Assembly (NCBI RefSeq): GCF_004376845.1
Contig: NZ_SNUW01000003.1
Location: 186,001 to 250,000, forward strand
Reading direction: 5' to 3'
Length of the DNA stretch: 64,000 nt
Source of the DNA: Psychromonas algarum
GTDB taxonomy: Bacteria > Pseudomonadota > Gammaproteobacteria > Enterobacterales > Psychromonadaceae
Position numbers and translations under genes: made by a program. The notes under the pieces are model-generated. The model was given only the letters and a program-made list of their open reading frames with translations. It ran no database searches and was not told where the DNA came from. Shown here piece after piece: positions 49,806 through 58,789 of this stretch. How positions within the stretch are numbered: the stretch's first letter is position 1; every line of letters begins with the position of its first letter.

Positions 49806-50747
49806 ATGAACATATTATTTGAATATTTATTTAGAGTAGAAGTTTTTTTCTTGGTGTTAGTTGTGGTGATCTTAAAAAAATCAATTATATTTGTACCACA
49901 AAATCGTGCGTTTTTAATCGAACGTTTTGGTAAATACCAATCAACTCGAGAAGCAGGTTTAAACTTTCTTTTTCCTTTTATTGATCACATTGGTGCAGAC
50001 CGTTCATTAAAAGAGCAAGCCGTAGATGTACCAAGCCAAAGTGCAATCACGAAAGATAATATCTCTTTAAGTGTTGATGGTGTCCTGTATTTCCGAGTAT
50101 TAGACCCGTACAAAGCAACTTATGGTGTTGATGATTATGTATTTGCAGTGACACAATTAGCACAAACTACCATGCGTTCTGAATTAGGTAAGATGGAGCT
50201 AGATAAAACATTTGAAGAACGTGATGTGCTTAATACCAACATTGTTGCATCAATTAATGATGCCGCTGGTCCTTGGGGCATACAGGTTTTACGTTATGAG
50301 ATAAAAGACATTGTTCCACCACAAACGGTAATGGAAGCAATGGAAACTCAAATGAAAGCAGAACGTATTAAACGAGCACAAATATTAGAATCTGAAGGTG
50401 ATAGACAAGCAGCGATCAACGTCGCAGAAGGTCAAAAACGATCAGTTGTGCTTAATGCAGAAGCAGAAAAAGAAGAGCAAGTATTACGCGCTCAAGGTGA
50501 AGCAGAAGCGATTATTGCCGTCGCTCAAGCTCAAGCAGAATCGTTACGTATGGTTGGTGAAGCAGCGAATACTGTAGAAGGTCAAAAAGCAGTACAACTT
50601 GATTTAGCCACTAAAGCGATTCAAGCTAAAGCAGCAATTGCCAAAGAGTCTTCAGTTGTTCTTTTACCTGATAGCGGCAATGATGCTGCATCAATGGTTG
50701 CACAAGCGATGACCATTATCACTAGTTTAAATAAAAACAAAGGATAA
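49806..50747 (+). CDS. qmcA: SPFH/stomatin-family membrane protein QmcA
   Basis: Single N-terminal membrane helix (VFFLVLVVVIL), then the SPFH domain (about 30-210: FVPQNRAFLIERFGKYQ, GVLYFRVLDPYKATYGVDDY) and a Glu/Ala-rich coiled coil (about 185-255). 313 residues (E. coli QmcA 305). Proteins of this type form large membrane cages that associate with FtsH. It is followed two bases later by its usual partner, the NfeD-type ybbJ. Confidence 0.9.
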   Translation: MNILFEYLFRVEVFFLVLVVVILKKSIIFVPQNRAFLIERFGKYQSTREAGLNFLFPFIDHIGADRSLKEQAVDVPSQSAITKDNISLSVDGVLYFRVLDPYKATYGVDDYVFAVTQLAQTTMRSELGKMELDKTFEERDVLNTNIVASINDAAGPWGIQVLRYEIKDIVPPQTVMEAMETQMKAERIKRAQILESEGDRQAAINVAEGQKRSVVLNAEAEKEEQVLRAQGEAEAIIAVAQAQAESLRMVGEAANTVEGQKAVQLDLATKAIQAKAAIAKESSVVLLPDSGNDAASMVAQAMTIITSLNKNKG

Positions 50748-50749
50748 TA

Positions 50750-51205
50750 ATGGAATATCTTTTAGCACATTTATCACAAGCATTAATTGTACTGGGATTA
50801 ATCTTCCTCGTTATCGAAGTGCTTGTATTTGGATTTTCAACTTTTATATTATTTTTCATTGGATTAGCCACCATTGTAACCGGTGGTTTAATGATGATAA
50901 ATATTATCCCTGAAACAGTACTTTCATCTTTAGTATCAACAGCACTTATATCAGCAATCATTACAATAGTGAGCTGGAAGCCGATGAAACGTATACAAAA
51001 TAAAGTAGAACTTAAGCAAGTAGATAACGGGATAATTGGTTATCAATTTACACTGACTGAAGATTTACCTATTGGTAAAACAGTCACTTATCATTACTCT
51101 GGAATCATCTGGAAAGTTAAAGCGAGAGAAGCCTTAGCGATGGGCGATGAAGTTAAAATAATTAAAATGGAAGTTGGTTTACTCACTGTCGAGCGAGTAG
51201 CTTAA
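50750..51205 (+). CDS. ybbJ: NfeD-like membrane protein YbbJ
   Basis: 151 residues (E. coli 152) with three hydrophobic helices in the first 75 and a C-terminal OB fold (about 85-150, with GKTVTYHYSGIIWKVKAREAL). NfeD short proteins pair with SPFH proteins in membrane microdomains, and here the gene starts two bases after qmcA. Confidence 0.88.
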   Translation: MEYLLAHLSQALIVLGLIFLVIEVLVFGFSTFILFFIGLATIVTGGLMMINIIPETVLSSLVSTALISAIITIVSWKPMKRIQNKVELKQVDNGIIGYQFTLTEDLPIGKTVTYHYSGIIWKVKAREALAMGDEVKIIKMEVGLLTVERVA

Positions 51206-51287
51206 TATCACTAAGCTCAATGGATTATAAAAGTCTGTTGAGCTTAACAAACCATGATATTAACGATCTACATTAACGCTACTGAAC

Positions 51288-51400
51288 CAATATTCATAAT
51301 AAATAGCTTATCTATTTTACTTGTTAAAACAGCCAACTTCTTTGTTGTAAACTTCGTAAAGGGAACAGCCATTTATGTCAATTTACGTCTTGAATTAACT
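51288..51400 (-). repeat. Dispersed intergenic repeat, copy C
   Basis: Read on the minus strand: ttaattcaagacgtaaattg, then acataaatggctgttccc, tttacgaagtttacaac, agttggctgttttaac, aagtaaaatagataagc and tatttattatgaatattgg. It shares the left flank TTAATTC-R-AG with copy B and the loop GGCTGTTCCC with copy A. It fills most of the 291-base gap between ybbJ and the ABM-domain gene. A chance 63-codon frame across it is not a gene. Confidence 0.85.
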
Positions 51401-51496
51401 GTTTTTTCCGCGCAAAATTTAGATATGAAATGTAATTGGTATTAATTCAAAACAATTAATAATTTCTCTCTCCCCTTATTAATATAGGAACTAAAA

Positions 51497-51844
51497 ATGT
51501 CACAAAAAGTTTATTGTATTGCTATGTTTAGAGCAAAATGCGGTCAAGAAGATGCATTATTCAAAGTTTTACAATCATTAGAGCCTAATGCGCATCGTGA
51601 AGATGGATGTATCCAATACTTAGTCACTAGACATATCAAAAGTGATTTTGCTACCGGAGAAAGCTTTCCTATTGTTTTCAACGAAATTTGGAAAGATAAA
51701 GCGGCTTTTGAAGCGCACTGTCAACGTAAAGAGATAGTTGAATTCTTTGAACAGCAATGTGTTGCTGAAGATGGATTAGTTGAAGCACATAATGTATGTG
51801 TTTATAGCGATCAGGCTAATCATTATGATGCACCTATTTTATAA
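51497..51844 (+). CDS. Antibiotic biosynthesis monooxygenase (ABM) domain protein
   Basis: 115 residues forming one dimeric alpha/beta-barrel ABM domain: VYCIAMFRAKCGQEDALFKVL, REDGCIQYLVTRH, VFNEIWKDKAAFEAHCQ. Related to YgiN and other quinol or small-molecule monooxygenases, but the family is functionally diverse and the substrate is unknown. A strong AGGAAC site precedes the ATG. It is an isolated gene. Confidence 0.8.
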   Translation: MSQKVYCIAMFRAKCGQEDALFKVLQSLEPNAHREDGCIQYLVTRHIKSDFATGESFPIVFNEIWKDKAAFEAHCQRKEIVEFFEQQCVAEDGLVEAHNVCVYSDQANHYDAPIL

Positions 51845-52054
51845 ATAGCTAGTTAATATTGCTGAGCCCTCTCTCAGCAATTTACCTTTTTTATCATGAT
51901 TGCCTAAACACTCATAAGACAACTAAATCCCAAAGTCAAAGCGCTAAATTAAAGTCCAAAATTTTACAGCAGATTTTCAACATTATTTTGTGACCAGCAC
52001 AACAACCTGTTATGGTAACGCACATTATTAATACCCTATCAGGAAGCTATTACC

Positions 52055-53443
52055 GTGAGTGAACTCTCTTTTTCAACATTACCATTATCAGAAAGCCTTT
52101 TAAGTAATTTAGCCTCTTTAAACTATCAAAAAATGACTGAAATACAGGCTCAATCTTTACCATTAATTTTAAATGGAGAAGATGTAATTGCACAAGGTAA
52201 AACAGGCTCAGGAAAAACAGCGGCTTTTACATTGGGTCTTTTACATAACCTAAATGTTAAACGTTTTAGGATCCAATCTTTGGTTGTATGCCCTACTCGC
52301 GAACTTGCAGATCAAGTTGCAACAGATATTAGAAAATTAGCTCGTTCTATTCATAATATTAAAGTATTAACCCTATGTGGAGGCATCCCTCTTCGACCTC
52401 AAGCTGATTCTCTTGAACATGGCGCACATATTATTGTTGGCACGCCCGGCCGTATACAAGATCATTTACATAGAGGCTCATTGAGTCTTCAAGACCTAAA
52501 TACCTTAGTACTTGATGAAGCTGATCGTATGTTAGAAATGGGGTTTCAAGACGCTATTGATGCAATTATTGAACATAGCCCAACACAACGACAAACATTA
52601 TTATTTAGTGCAACTTATCCTGAACAAATACAAAAAATTGCGCAACGGATCATGAACTCACCAAAACAAGTAACAGTAACAGCAACTCACGATAATAATA
52701 TTATTGAGCAAACCTTCTATAAGGTACAAAACCATCAAGATCGTATGCTTGCTTTACGTTTATTATTAAATCGTCATCAGCCTGAATCTAGCGTTGTATT
52801 TTGTAATACTAAACGTGAAGTACAAGAAGTTGCTGAAGAGTTAACTAACCGTAGTTATAGTGCCATTGCTTTACATGGTGATTTAGAACAAAAAGATCGC
52901 GACCAAGCATTAATTCGCTTTGCCAATAAAAGTTCCCGTATTTTAGTAGCAACAGATGTTGCAGCTCGTGGATTAGATATCGATAATTTAAGTGCAGTTT
53001 TTAATTTTCATGTTGCACACGATCAAGAGGTACATGTTCACCGTATTGGTAGAACAGGCCGCGCTGGTAGTAAAGGACTTGCTTTCACTTTTTATAGCAG
53101 CAAAGATGATCATCGAATTAAATTATTGGAAGATATTTTAGATCGTAATATTAATGCAAGCCCCCTGCCTGATGAATCTTTATTAAATAGCACACCACCT
53201 CAATCAGAAATGATCACCATTCGTATTGAAGGAGGGAAAAAACAAAAAATACGCCCAGGTGATATTGTAGGAGCTTTAACGGGTGCCGATGGTATTACAG
53301 GACAACAAGTAGGTAAAATTTACGTTGCTGATAATTGGTCTTATGTAGCCGTACAACGTAATTCATTAAAAGTTGCCTTTAAAAAATTGAGTGAAGGTAA
53401 ATTAAAGGGTAGGAAGTTCCGTGTGATGGTAGTACGAGGTTAA
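52055..53443 (+). CDS. dbpA: ATP-dependent RNA helicase DbpA
   Basis: DEAD-box helicase specific for hairpin 92 of 23S rRNA in 50S assembly. GTG start with AGGAAG 8 bases upstream. Motifs: Q-motif region NYQKMTEIQAQSLP, Walker A GKTGSGKT, PTRELADQ, DEAD in VLDEADRM, SAT in LFSATYP, and HRIGRTGRAG. The C-terminal RRM-like domain (about 385-462, GGKKQKIRPGDIVGALTGADGI) is the DbpA-specific rRNA-binding part and distinguishes it from other DEAD-box helicases. Length 462 (E. coli 457). Confidence 0.95.
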   Translation: MSELSFSTLPLSESLLSNLASLNYQKMTEIQAQSLPLILNGEDVIAQGKTGSGKTAAFTLGLLHNLNVKRFRIQSLVVCPTRELADQVATDIRKLARSIHNIKVLTLCGGIPLRPQADSLEHGAHIIVGTPGRIQDHLHRGSLSLQDLNTLVLDEADRMLEMGFQDAIDAIIEHSPTQRQTLLFSATYPEQIQKIAQRIMNSPKQVTVTATHDNNIIEQTFYKVQNHQDRMLALRLLLNRHQPESSVVFCNTKREVQEVAEELTNRSYSAIALHGDLEQKDRDQALIRFANKSSRILVATDVAARGLDIDNLSAVFNFHVAHDQEVHVHRIGRTGRAGSKGLAFTFYSSKDDHRIKLLEDILDRNINASPLPDESLLNSTPPQSEMITIRIEGGKKQKIRPGDIVGALTGADGITGQQVGKIYVADNWSYVAVQRNSLKVAFKKLSEGKLKGRKFRVMVVRG

Positions 53444-53748
53444 TCACTCAAGTACAGACTGTCATCATACAAATAAGCGTGCGATTGAATAATATTTAAA
53501 ATCAAACGCTTATTTCTATAAGCATCTATTTTATAAAATAAAAAATTTTACCGCGAACAAACGCCCTAATAACTGATGTCTAAGTCTCATAAAATTTAAT
53601 CTAGAGCATATAACTTCATTTAAATTCTTTTTAAATCTTTGAATCCATGAATATTCTAACTAGACTCGCTATAATCCCATAAAATTAACTCCCTCTATAC
53701 TGTATGCACTTAAATAGTATACGTTTTGTACTCACGGAGAGTATTTAG
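53444..53748. other. Intergenic region dbpA-ptsG
   Basis: 305 bases. A terminator-like hairpin follows dbpA. Around 53670 there is a TATAAT box, possibly the ptsG -10, without a good -35. The sequence gtatgcacttaaatagtatac near 53700-53722 is a loose inverted repeat that might bind a regulator; I cannot assign one. No gene is visible. Confidence 0.5.
53471..53515 (+). terminator. Hairpin downstream of dbpA
   Basis: Outer stem AAATAAGCG/CGCTTATTT (9 bp) with an inner GATT/AATC pairing and an A/T loop. T-rich but without a long T-run. Confidence 0.5.
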
Positions 53749-55230
53749 ATGAATGTGTTCGGAAATTTACAAAAAATAGGGAAGTCATTAATGCTTCCTG
53801 TCTCAGTATTACCCATAGCCGGTATCTTATTAGGAATTGGGGCCGCTAACTTTAGCTTTATACCAGATATCATATCAATAATTATGAGGGATGCTGGCGG
53901 TGCAATATTCACTAATATGCCTCTTTTATTTGCTATTGGTGTTGCGCTTGGCTTCTCTAAAAATGATGGTGTAGCGGGTCTTGCAGCTGTTGTTGCTTAT
54001 TTTATAATGATCAAAGTGATTGTTATTGTTGTGACAGTCACTAACTCGCCGGAATCCTTACAATTACTCCCTAATAGCAAAGAATATAGTGATGCAATAG
54101 AAAGGTTATCAGATACAGGTGTTTTAGGTGGCATATTTGCAGGTGGTATTGCAGCTGTCATGTTTAATCGCTTTCATAACATTATTTTACCTGATTATTT
54201 AGGTTTTTTTGCAGGCAAACGAGCAGTCCCTATTATGACAGGGATATGCTCTATTTTAATTGCTGTTATTTTAGCATTTGTTTGGCCACCCATCGGCTCT
54301 ATTATTCAAGAGTTTTCTTACTGGGCGGCAGTACAAAATCCTAAACTTGCATTTGGTATTTACGGTGTAGTAGAACGTGCTTTAATCCCATTTGGTTTAC
54401 ATCATATATGGAATGTACCTTTCTTTTTTGAAGCTGGTACTTGTACAAGTACGAGTGGTGAACAATTACATGGTATTTTAACTTGTTACTTATCTGCTGA
54501 TGATGTGAGTCGTGCTGCTGGTAATGGTTTTGGACAATTAGCTGGGGGCTACTTATTTAAAATGTTTGGTTTGCCTGCTGCAGCTATCGCTATTGCTCAT
54601 TCAGCAAAACCTGAAAATAGAGCTAAAGTAATGGGGATCATGGCTTCAGCAGCATTAACTTCTTTTTTAACAGGTATTACTGAACCAATTGAATTTGCAT
54701 TTTTATTTTCAGCTCCTCTTTTATATCTTATCCATGCTTTTTTAGCAGGTTTTGCATTTGTGATCACCAATACATTAGGCATGGTACACGGCACTTCATT
54801 TTCCCACGGTTTAATTGATTTTGTATTGTTATCCGTTCACTCTCAAAAAATAGCTTATTTCATCGTTATTGGCCTGGTTTATGCCATTGTGTATTACACG
54901 TTATTTCGCGTAGTGATCCAAGCACTTGATCTTAAAACCCCCGGTAGAGAAGAAGATGATTCAGAGCAGCAAAAAGAGATAGCTCTATCGAATAGAGAAA
55001 CCTCTTCAGCCTTAATTGTTGCGTTTGGTGGTAAATCGAATATTAAAAATTTAGATGCCTGTATTACTCGTTTACGTGTTACCGTCAATAATATTGAGCT
55101 TGTTGATCAGGATGCACTAAAACAATTAGGAGCAGCAGGAGTTGTTGTATCTGGAGATGGGGTACAAGCTATTTTTGGCACCCGTTCAGATAACTTAAAA
55201 ACAGATATGGAAAGTTTTTTAAATAAATAA
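53749..55230 (+). CDS. ptsG: PTS glucose-specific EIICB component
   Basis: Membrane transporter and phosphotransfer protein for glucose. 493 residues (E. coli 477): EIIC with about ten helices ([45 protein letters not shown]), a charged linker (about 395-425) and EIIB at the C-terminus with the phosphorylated Cys in [10 protein letters not shown] and [12 protein letters not shown]. No EIIA is encoded next to it, as usual for glucose systems that share Crr. A related sugar specificity (maltose/glucose, N-acetylglucosamine) is possible but the EIIC motifs fit PtsG best. Confidence 0.92.
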   Translation: MNVFGNLQKIGKSLMLPVSVLPIAGILLGIGAANFSFIPDIISIIMRDAGGAIFTNMPLLFAIGVALGFSKNDGVAGLAAVVAYFIMIKVIVIVVTVTNSPESLQLLPNSKEYSDAIERLSDTGVLGGIFAGGIAAVMFNRFHNIILPDYLGFFAGKRAVPIMTGICSILIAVILAFVWPPIGSIIQEFSYWAAVQNPKLAFGIYGVVERALIPFGLHHIWNVPFFFEAGTCTSTSGEQLHGILTCYLSADDVSRAAGNGFGQLAGGYLFKMFGLPAAAIAIAHSAKPENRAKVMGIMASAALTSFLTGITEPIEFAFLFSAPLLYLIHAFLAGFAFVITNTLGMVHGTSFSHGLIDFVLLSVHSQKIAYFIVIGLVYAIVYYTLFRVVIQALDLKTPGREEDDSEQQKEIALSNRETSSALIVAFGGKSNIKNLDACITRLRVTVNNIELVDQDALKQLGAAGVVVSGDGVQAIFGTRSDNLKTDMESFLNK

Positions 55231-55245
55231 CTTCAGCAAATAATT

Positions 55246-55290
55246 AAACTACCGATAATAAGATCACCCTTTATCTTTGATCGGTAGTTT
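55246..55290 (+). terminator. Terminator after ptsG
   Basis: An 11-bp perfect stem AAACTACCGAT/ATCGGTAGTTT with a 23-base A/T-rich loop. Confidence 0.75.
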
Positions 55291-55424
55291 GGAATCAACT
55301 AAGAGCATATTTAGTTAATTTTTCACTCGGTGACTTATTTCTATTAAATAGGCTTTTGCATACCGATTATTTTTCATACCATTAATTAAATAGCTCATTA
55401 AAAATCAAATAGATAAAAAGGTAT

Positions 55425-55454
55425 GTTTATTTAATTTAAATAAACCTATTTTTT
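55425..55454 (+). terminator. A/T palindrome with T-tract upstream of the norspermidine operon
   Basis: GTTTATTTAA-T-TTAAATAAAC is a perfect 10-bp stem around one base, followed after ctat by TTTTT. It may be a second terminator for read-through from ptsG, or an operator, as it lies just upstream of the predicted -35 box. Confidence 0.55.
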
Positions 55455-55458
55455 AAGC

Positions 55459-55486
55459 TTGCACTGGATAAAAACGATGATAAAAT
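55459..55486 (+). promoter_or_regulatory. Predicted sigma-70 promoter of the norspermidine operon
   Basis: -35 TTGCAC at 55459-55464 and -10 TAAAAT at 55481-55486 with a 16-base spacer. Transcription would begin near 55493, giving a leader of about 300 bases before dat. Confidence 0.5.
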
Positions 55487-55549
55487 GCGCGCGTTTTCCC
55501 ATTCAACCAATTTTATTATAACGACTAATTATCAACGGAGGCTTAAACA

Positions 55550-55651
55550 ATGCAACATACTTACATTGACTCATCTAAACCTCTCAATCGTTATTTTACA
55601 CCTCAAAATCAATACTTATTACAGTATCGAGAACGTACAGTCGAACCTTGA
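55550..55651 (+). CDS. Predicted 33-residue leader peptide upstream of dat
   Basis: A short ORF with a strong ribosome site (CGGAGG at 55536-55541, 8 bases before the ATG) in the long leader of the norspermidine operon. The peptide starts MQHTYIDSS, is rich in Gln, Tyr and Arg, and ends RERTVEP before TGA; its last codon is proline, which can slow termination. It does not resemble the E. coli SpeF leader in sequence. Such leader ORFs often regulate polyamine genes through ribosome stalling; a role here is inferred only from position and the ribosome site. An overlapping 84-codon frame from 55485 lacks a ribosome site. Confidence 0.5.
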   Translation: MQHTYIDSSKPLNRYFTPQNQYLLQYRERTVEP

Positions 55652-55800
55652 ATTTCAGTTTCAAGTTAGCTTAGTTCATCAGATATTCGTAATTAAAATT
55701 ATTGCTATACCTTATTTACTTAATCCGTTTATTCATTGATAAACTGATTAGTTATTAATTTATTTTTTCAATTTATTATTCCAATTTAATGGAGCATAAA
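55652..55800 (+). promoter_or_regulatory. Leader between the 33-codon ORF and dat
   Basis: About 150 AT-rich bases. A small inverted repeat GTTTAT/ATAAAC (55727-55744) precedes a T-rich stretch (tttattttttc near 55760-55770), a possible weak attenuator. GGAG at 55793-55796 is the dat ribosome site. Confidence 0.35.
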
Positions 55801-57213
55801 ATGCAAAACGTCTTAAATTTGGCACCTGAGTGCAAATTAACAAACGAATTAGAAGTTCCAATCATTAAAACACCTTATGACTTAACACCTGATGAAGTTT
55901 TATTGAGCCAAGAACATTATGAATCTGAAGTTCGTTCATATCCACGACGTTTACCGATCGCTATTAAAAGTGCTCGTGGTGCTATTGTTGAAGATACAAA
56001 AGGCCAGCTGTACCTTGACTGTCTAGCCTGTGCAGGTGCATTGCCACTAGGTTATAACCACAGTGAAATCAACCAAGTATTAATCAACCAAATAAATACT
56101 GGTGTACCTTATCAAACCTTAGATTTAACAACCCCAAGTAAAGATGCATTTATCAAAGCTGTTATGCAATTTTTACCTGCTAATTTTGCTAAAACTGCAC
56201 GTATTCAATTTTGTGGTCCGTCAGGTGCAGATGCAGTAGAAGCATCAATCAAATTAGCTAAGTTATACACTAAACGTAATACTATGGTGTCATTCCACGG
56301 CGCTTACCATGGTATGACAAACGGTTCTTTATCGCTAACAGGTAACTTAGGTTCTAAAAGCCGTCGTACAGGTTTAATGTCTGACGTACACTTTATGCCA
56401 TTCCCATATGATTACCGTTGTAAATTTGGTTTAGGTGGCGAAGAAGGTGCAGCACAAAGCATCCGTTACATTGAATCTGTGTTATGTGATGATGAATCAG
56501 GCATTACTAAACCAGCTGCGATTATTGTTGAGCCAATCCAAGGCGAAGGTGGCGTAATACCTGCACCTAAAAAATGGCTACAAGAGCTACGCCGTATTAC
56601 AACTGAGCATGGCATCCTATTAATTTTTGACGAAGTACAATGCGGTATTGCACGTAGTGGTGATAACTTTGCATTTGAGGAATCAGGTATTGAACCAGAT
56701 ATTCTTATTTTGTCTAAAGCGATTGGTGGTGGTATGCCAATGTCAGTTATTTTATATAATGAAAAATTTGATTGCTGGAATGCAGGTGAACACACTGGAA
56801 CATTCCGTGGTAACCAATTAGCAATGGCAAGTGGCGCAAAAACACTAGAAATTATCCAACGTGACAGCTTAGCTAAAAATGCAGCTGAGCGTGGTGAGCA
56901 ATTACGTGAAGCTTTACGTAAAATCCAAGCAGACTTCCCACAAATTGGGGATATTCGTGGCCGAGGTTTGATGAATGGTATTGAAATTGTAAAACCAGGT
57001 GAATTTAATTCACTAGGCCAAGCAGAAGCAGATCCTCAATTAGCGATTAAAATTCAACGTGCGGCATTAGAACTAGGTTTAATCATTGAAAAAGGCGGAC
57101 GCCAAGGCGCTGTATTACGTTTTTTACCGCCGTTAATTATCAGTGAAGTACAAATTAACTTTGTTGCAGAAACAATGGAAAAAGCAATTAAATTTGCAGT
57201 GGAAGCACAATAA
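55801..57213 (+). CDS. dat: Diaminobutyrate--2-oxoglutarate aminotransferase
   Basis: Class III PLP aminotransferase that makes L-2,4-diaminobutyrate from aspartate 4-semialdehyde and glutamate, first step to 1,3-diaminopropane. Motifs: FCGPSGADAVEASIKLAK, SFHGAYHGMTNGSLSLTG, LLIFDEVQCGIARSG, and the PLP Lys in LSKAIGGGMPMS. I start at 55801 since GGAG sits at 55793-55796; an in-frame ATG at 55789 overlaps that site. About 470 residues. Overlaps ddc by one base. In Vibrio this activity is fused to the decarboxylase; here they are separate. Confidence 0.93.
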   Translation: MQNVLNLAPECKLTNELEVPIIKTPYDLTPDEVLLSQEHYESEVRSYPRRLPIAIKSARGAIVEDTKGQLYLDCLACAGALPLGYNHSEINQVLINQINTGVPYQTLDLTTPSKDAFIKAVMQFLPANFAKTARIQFCGPSGADAVEASIKLAKLYTKRNTMVSFHGAYHGMTNGSLSLTGNLGSKSRRTGLMSDVHFMPFPYDYRCKFGLGGEEGAAQSIRYIESVLCDDESGITKPAAIIVEPIQGEGGVIPAPKKWLQELRRITTEHGILLIFDEVQCGIARSGDNFAFEESGIEPDILILSKAIGGGMPMSVILYNEKFDCWNAGEHTGTFRGNQLAMASGAKTLEIIQRDSLAKNAAERGEQLREALRKIQADFPQIGDIRGRGLMNGIEIVKPGEFNSLGQAEADPQLAIKIQRAALELGLIIEKGGRQGAVLRFLPPLIISEVQINFVAETMEKAIKFAVEAQ

Positions 57214-58691
57214 TGAGCCAAATAAATCATTGGCAACATTATTTTCCTCAGCTCGGTGAAAACCAAGCTTTCGAGCAAGCAACTCAACAAACACAAAATG
57301 CGATTAATAATTTATTTAAAAACGCAGATAAAGCCTATTCAGGACTTGAACCTGCATTATTAAAAGAACAAATTAATGCGATTGATTTTTCACAATCTAC
57401 TCCATTACAAGAAGTGATTGATAATACAAATGAGTTGATTGCCAAAAATTCTATTTTAGTGCAACACCCGCACACCATTGCTCATTTGCACACACCACCT
57501 TTAATCGCTTCAGTTGTTGCAGAACAATTTATTGCGTCATTAAACCAATCAATGGATTCATGGGATCAAGCTCCTGCAGCTACCTTTGTTGAACAGAAAA
57601 TGGTTGATTGGTTATGTGAAACCTACCAACTCGGTGAGCACTCTGATGGTGTTTTTACCAGCGGTGGCACACAAAGTAATTTAATGGGGTTATTACTGGC
57701 ACGAGATTGGTTTGCTTATCAGCAATCACAGCATGATGTACAACAAGATGGTTTACCAGATTATGCACAAAAAATGCGTATTATCTGCTCTGATAAAAGT
57801 CATTTCACAGTACAAAAATCAGCATCATTAATGGGCCTTGGTGAACGTAGTGTTGTATTAGTTAAAACCAATGTACAAGGTCAAATTGACATTAATGAAT
57901 TACAGCTAACTATTGATGCATTAAAAGCACAAGATTTATTACCTTTTGCTGTTGTTGCGATGGCTGGCACAACAGATCATGGTGCAATTGATGACCTACA
58001 AGCTGTTGTAGATATAGCACGTAATGCAGGTTGTTGGTCACATGTTGATGGCGCTTATGGAGCGGCATTACAACTTAGTACACAACATAAAGATCGCCTT
58101 AAAGGCATCGAATCTGCTGATTCTGTTAGTGTTGATTTTCATAAATTATTTTACCAAACAATAAGTTGTGGCGCCCTACTCATTAAAAACAAAGCAAACT
58201 TTAACACTCTGTTACACCATGCAGATTACCTTAATCGTGAAGGTGATGAGTTACCAAACTTAGTGGATAAAAGCATTGCAACAACAAAACGTTTTGATGC
58301 ATTAAAAATGTTTATGACATTAAAAGCAGTTGGTGAGGAAAAACTAGGTGAATTTTATGATTATTTATTAGCACTAACCCAGCAAGTCGCTAATAAAATA
58401 TCAGAGAATCAATATTTTGAATTATGTTGTACCCCACTACTGTCAACTGTGTTATTCCGCTTATCTCCTTTAGTAAAAGGTGATTTAAGTGAAATTGAAT
58501 TTAATCAGTTACATCAACAATTACGATTAACATTATTAACCAGTGGTGAAGCCGTTATTGCTGAAACTAAAGTTGATGGAAAATTAGTTTTGAAATTTAC
58601 GCTGTTAAATCCATGTCTAACCTTAAATGATTTTGACACGCTATTAGACAAAATTGAGCATTCAACTAAAGCATTAATTAACAAAAAATAA
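57213..58691 (+). CDS. ddc: L-2,4-diaminobutyrate decarboxylase
   Basis: Group II PLP decarboxylase that converts diaminobutyrate to 1,3-diaminopropane. 492 residues with FTSGGTQSNLMGLLLARDW, HFTVQKSASLMGLG, CWSHVDGAYGAALQ and the PLP Lys in VSVDFHKLFYQ. The ATG overlaps the dat stop (TAATG). Pairing with dat and the downstream carboxynorspermidine genes sets the substrate; by sequence alone another aromatic or glutamate-type decarboxylase would be possible. Confidence 0.92.
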   Translation: MSQINHWQHYFPQLGENQAFEQATQQTQNAINNLFKNADKAYSGLEPALLKEQINAIDFSQSTPLQEVIDNTNELIAKNSILVQHPHTIAHLHTPPLIASVVAEQFIASLNQSMDSWDQAPAATFVEQKMVDWLCETYQLGEHSDGVFTSGGTQSNLMGLLLARDWFAYQQSQHDVQQDGLPDYAQKMRIICSDKSHFTVQKSASLMGLGERSVVLVKTNVQGQIDINELQLTIDALKAQDLLPFAVVAMAGTTDHGAIDDLQAVVDIARNAGCWSHVDGAYGAALQLSTQHKDRLKGIESADSVSVDFHKLFYQTISCGALLIKNKANFNTLLHHADYLNREGDELPNLVDKSIATTKRFDALKMFMTLKAVGEEKLGEFYDYLLALTQQVANKISENQYFELCCTPLLSTVLFRLSPLVKGDLSEIEFNQLHQQLRLTLLTSGEAVIAETKVDGKLVLKFTLLNPCLTLNDFDTLLDKIEHSTKALINKK

Positions 58692-58789
58692 TCTGTACTT
58701 AATATCTATAAGTGGAATTACTAACACTGACTTAACAGCATTAAGTAGTAGTTAGCTAAGAAATAATAATTAAAGAATAGGAACAAACC

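Larger units (their letters stand above)
55231..55549. other. Intergenic region ptsG to leader ORF
   Basis: Contains the ptsG terminator, a second T-tailed palindrome and the predicted promoter of the norspermidine operon. No gene is visible in it. Confidence 0.6.

Noticed and set aside
51254-51445. A 63-codon frame between ybbJ and the ABM-domain gene
   Set aside because: It runs through copy C of the dispersed repeat in one frame only; the other copies do not keep it open, so it is not coding.
55485-55739. An 84-codon frame overlapping the norspermidine leader
   Set aside because: It starts at the promoter region without a ribosome site and overlaps the 33-codon ORF that has a strong one.
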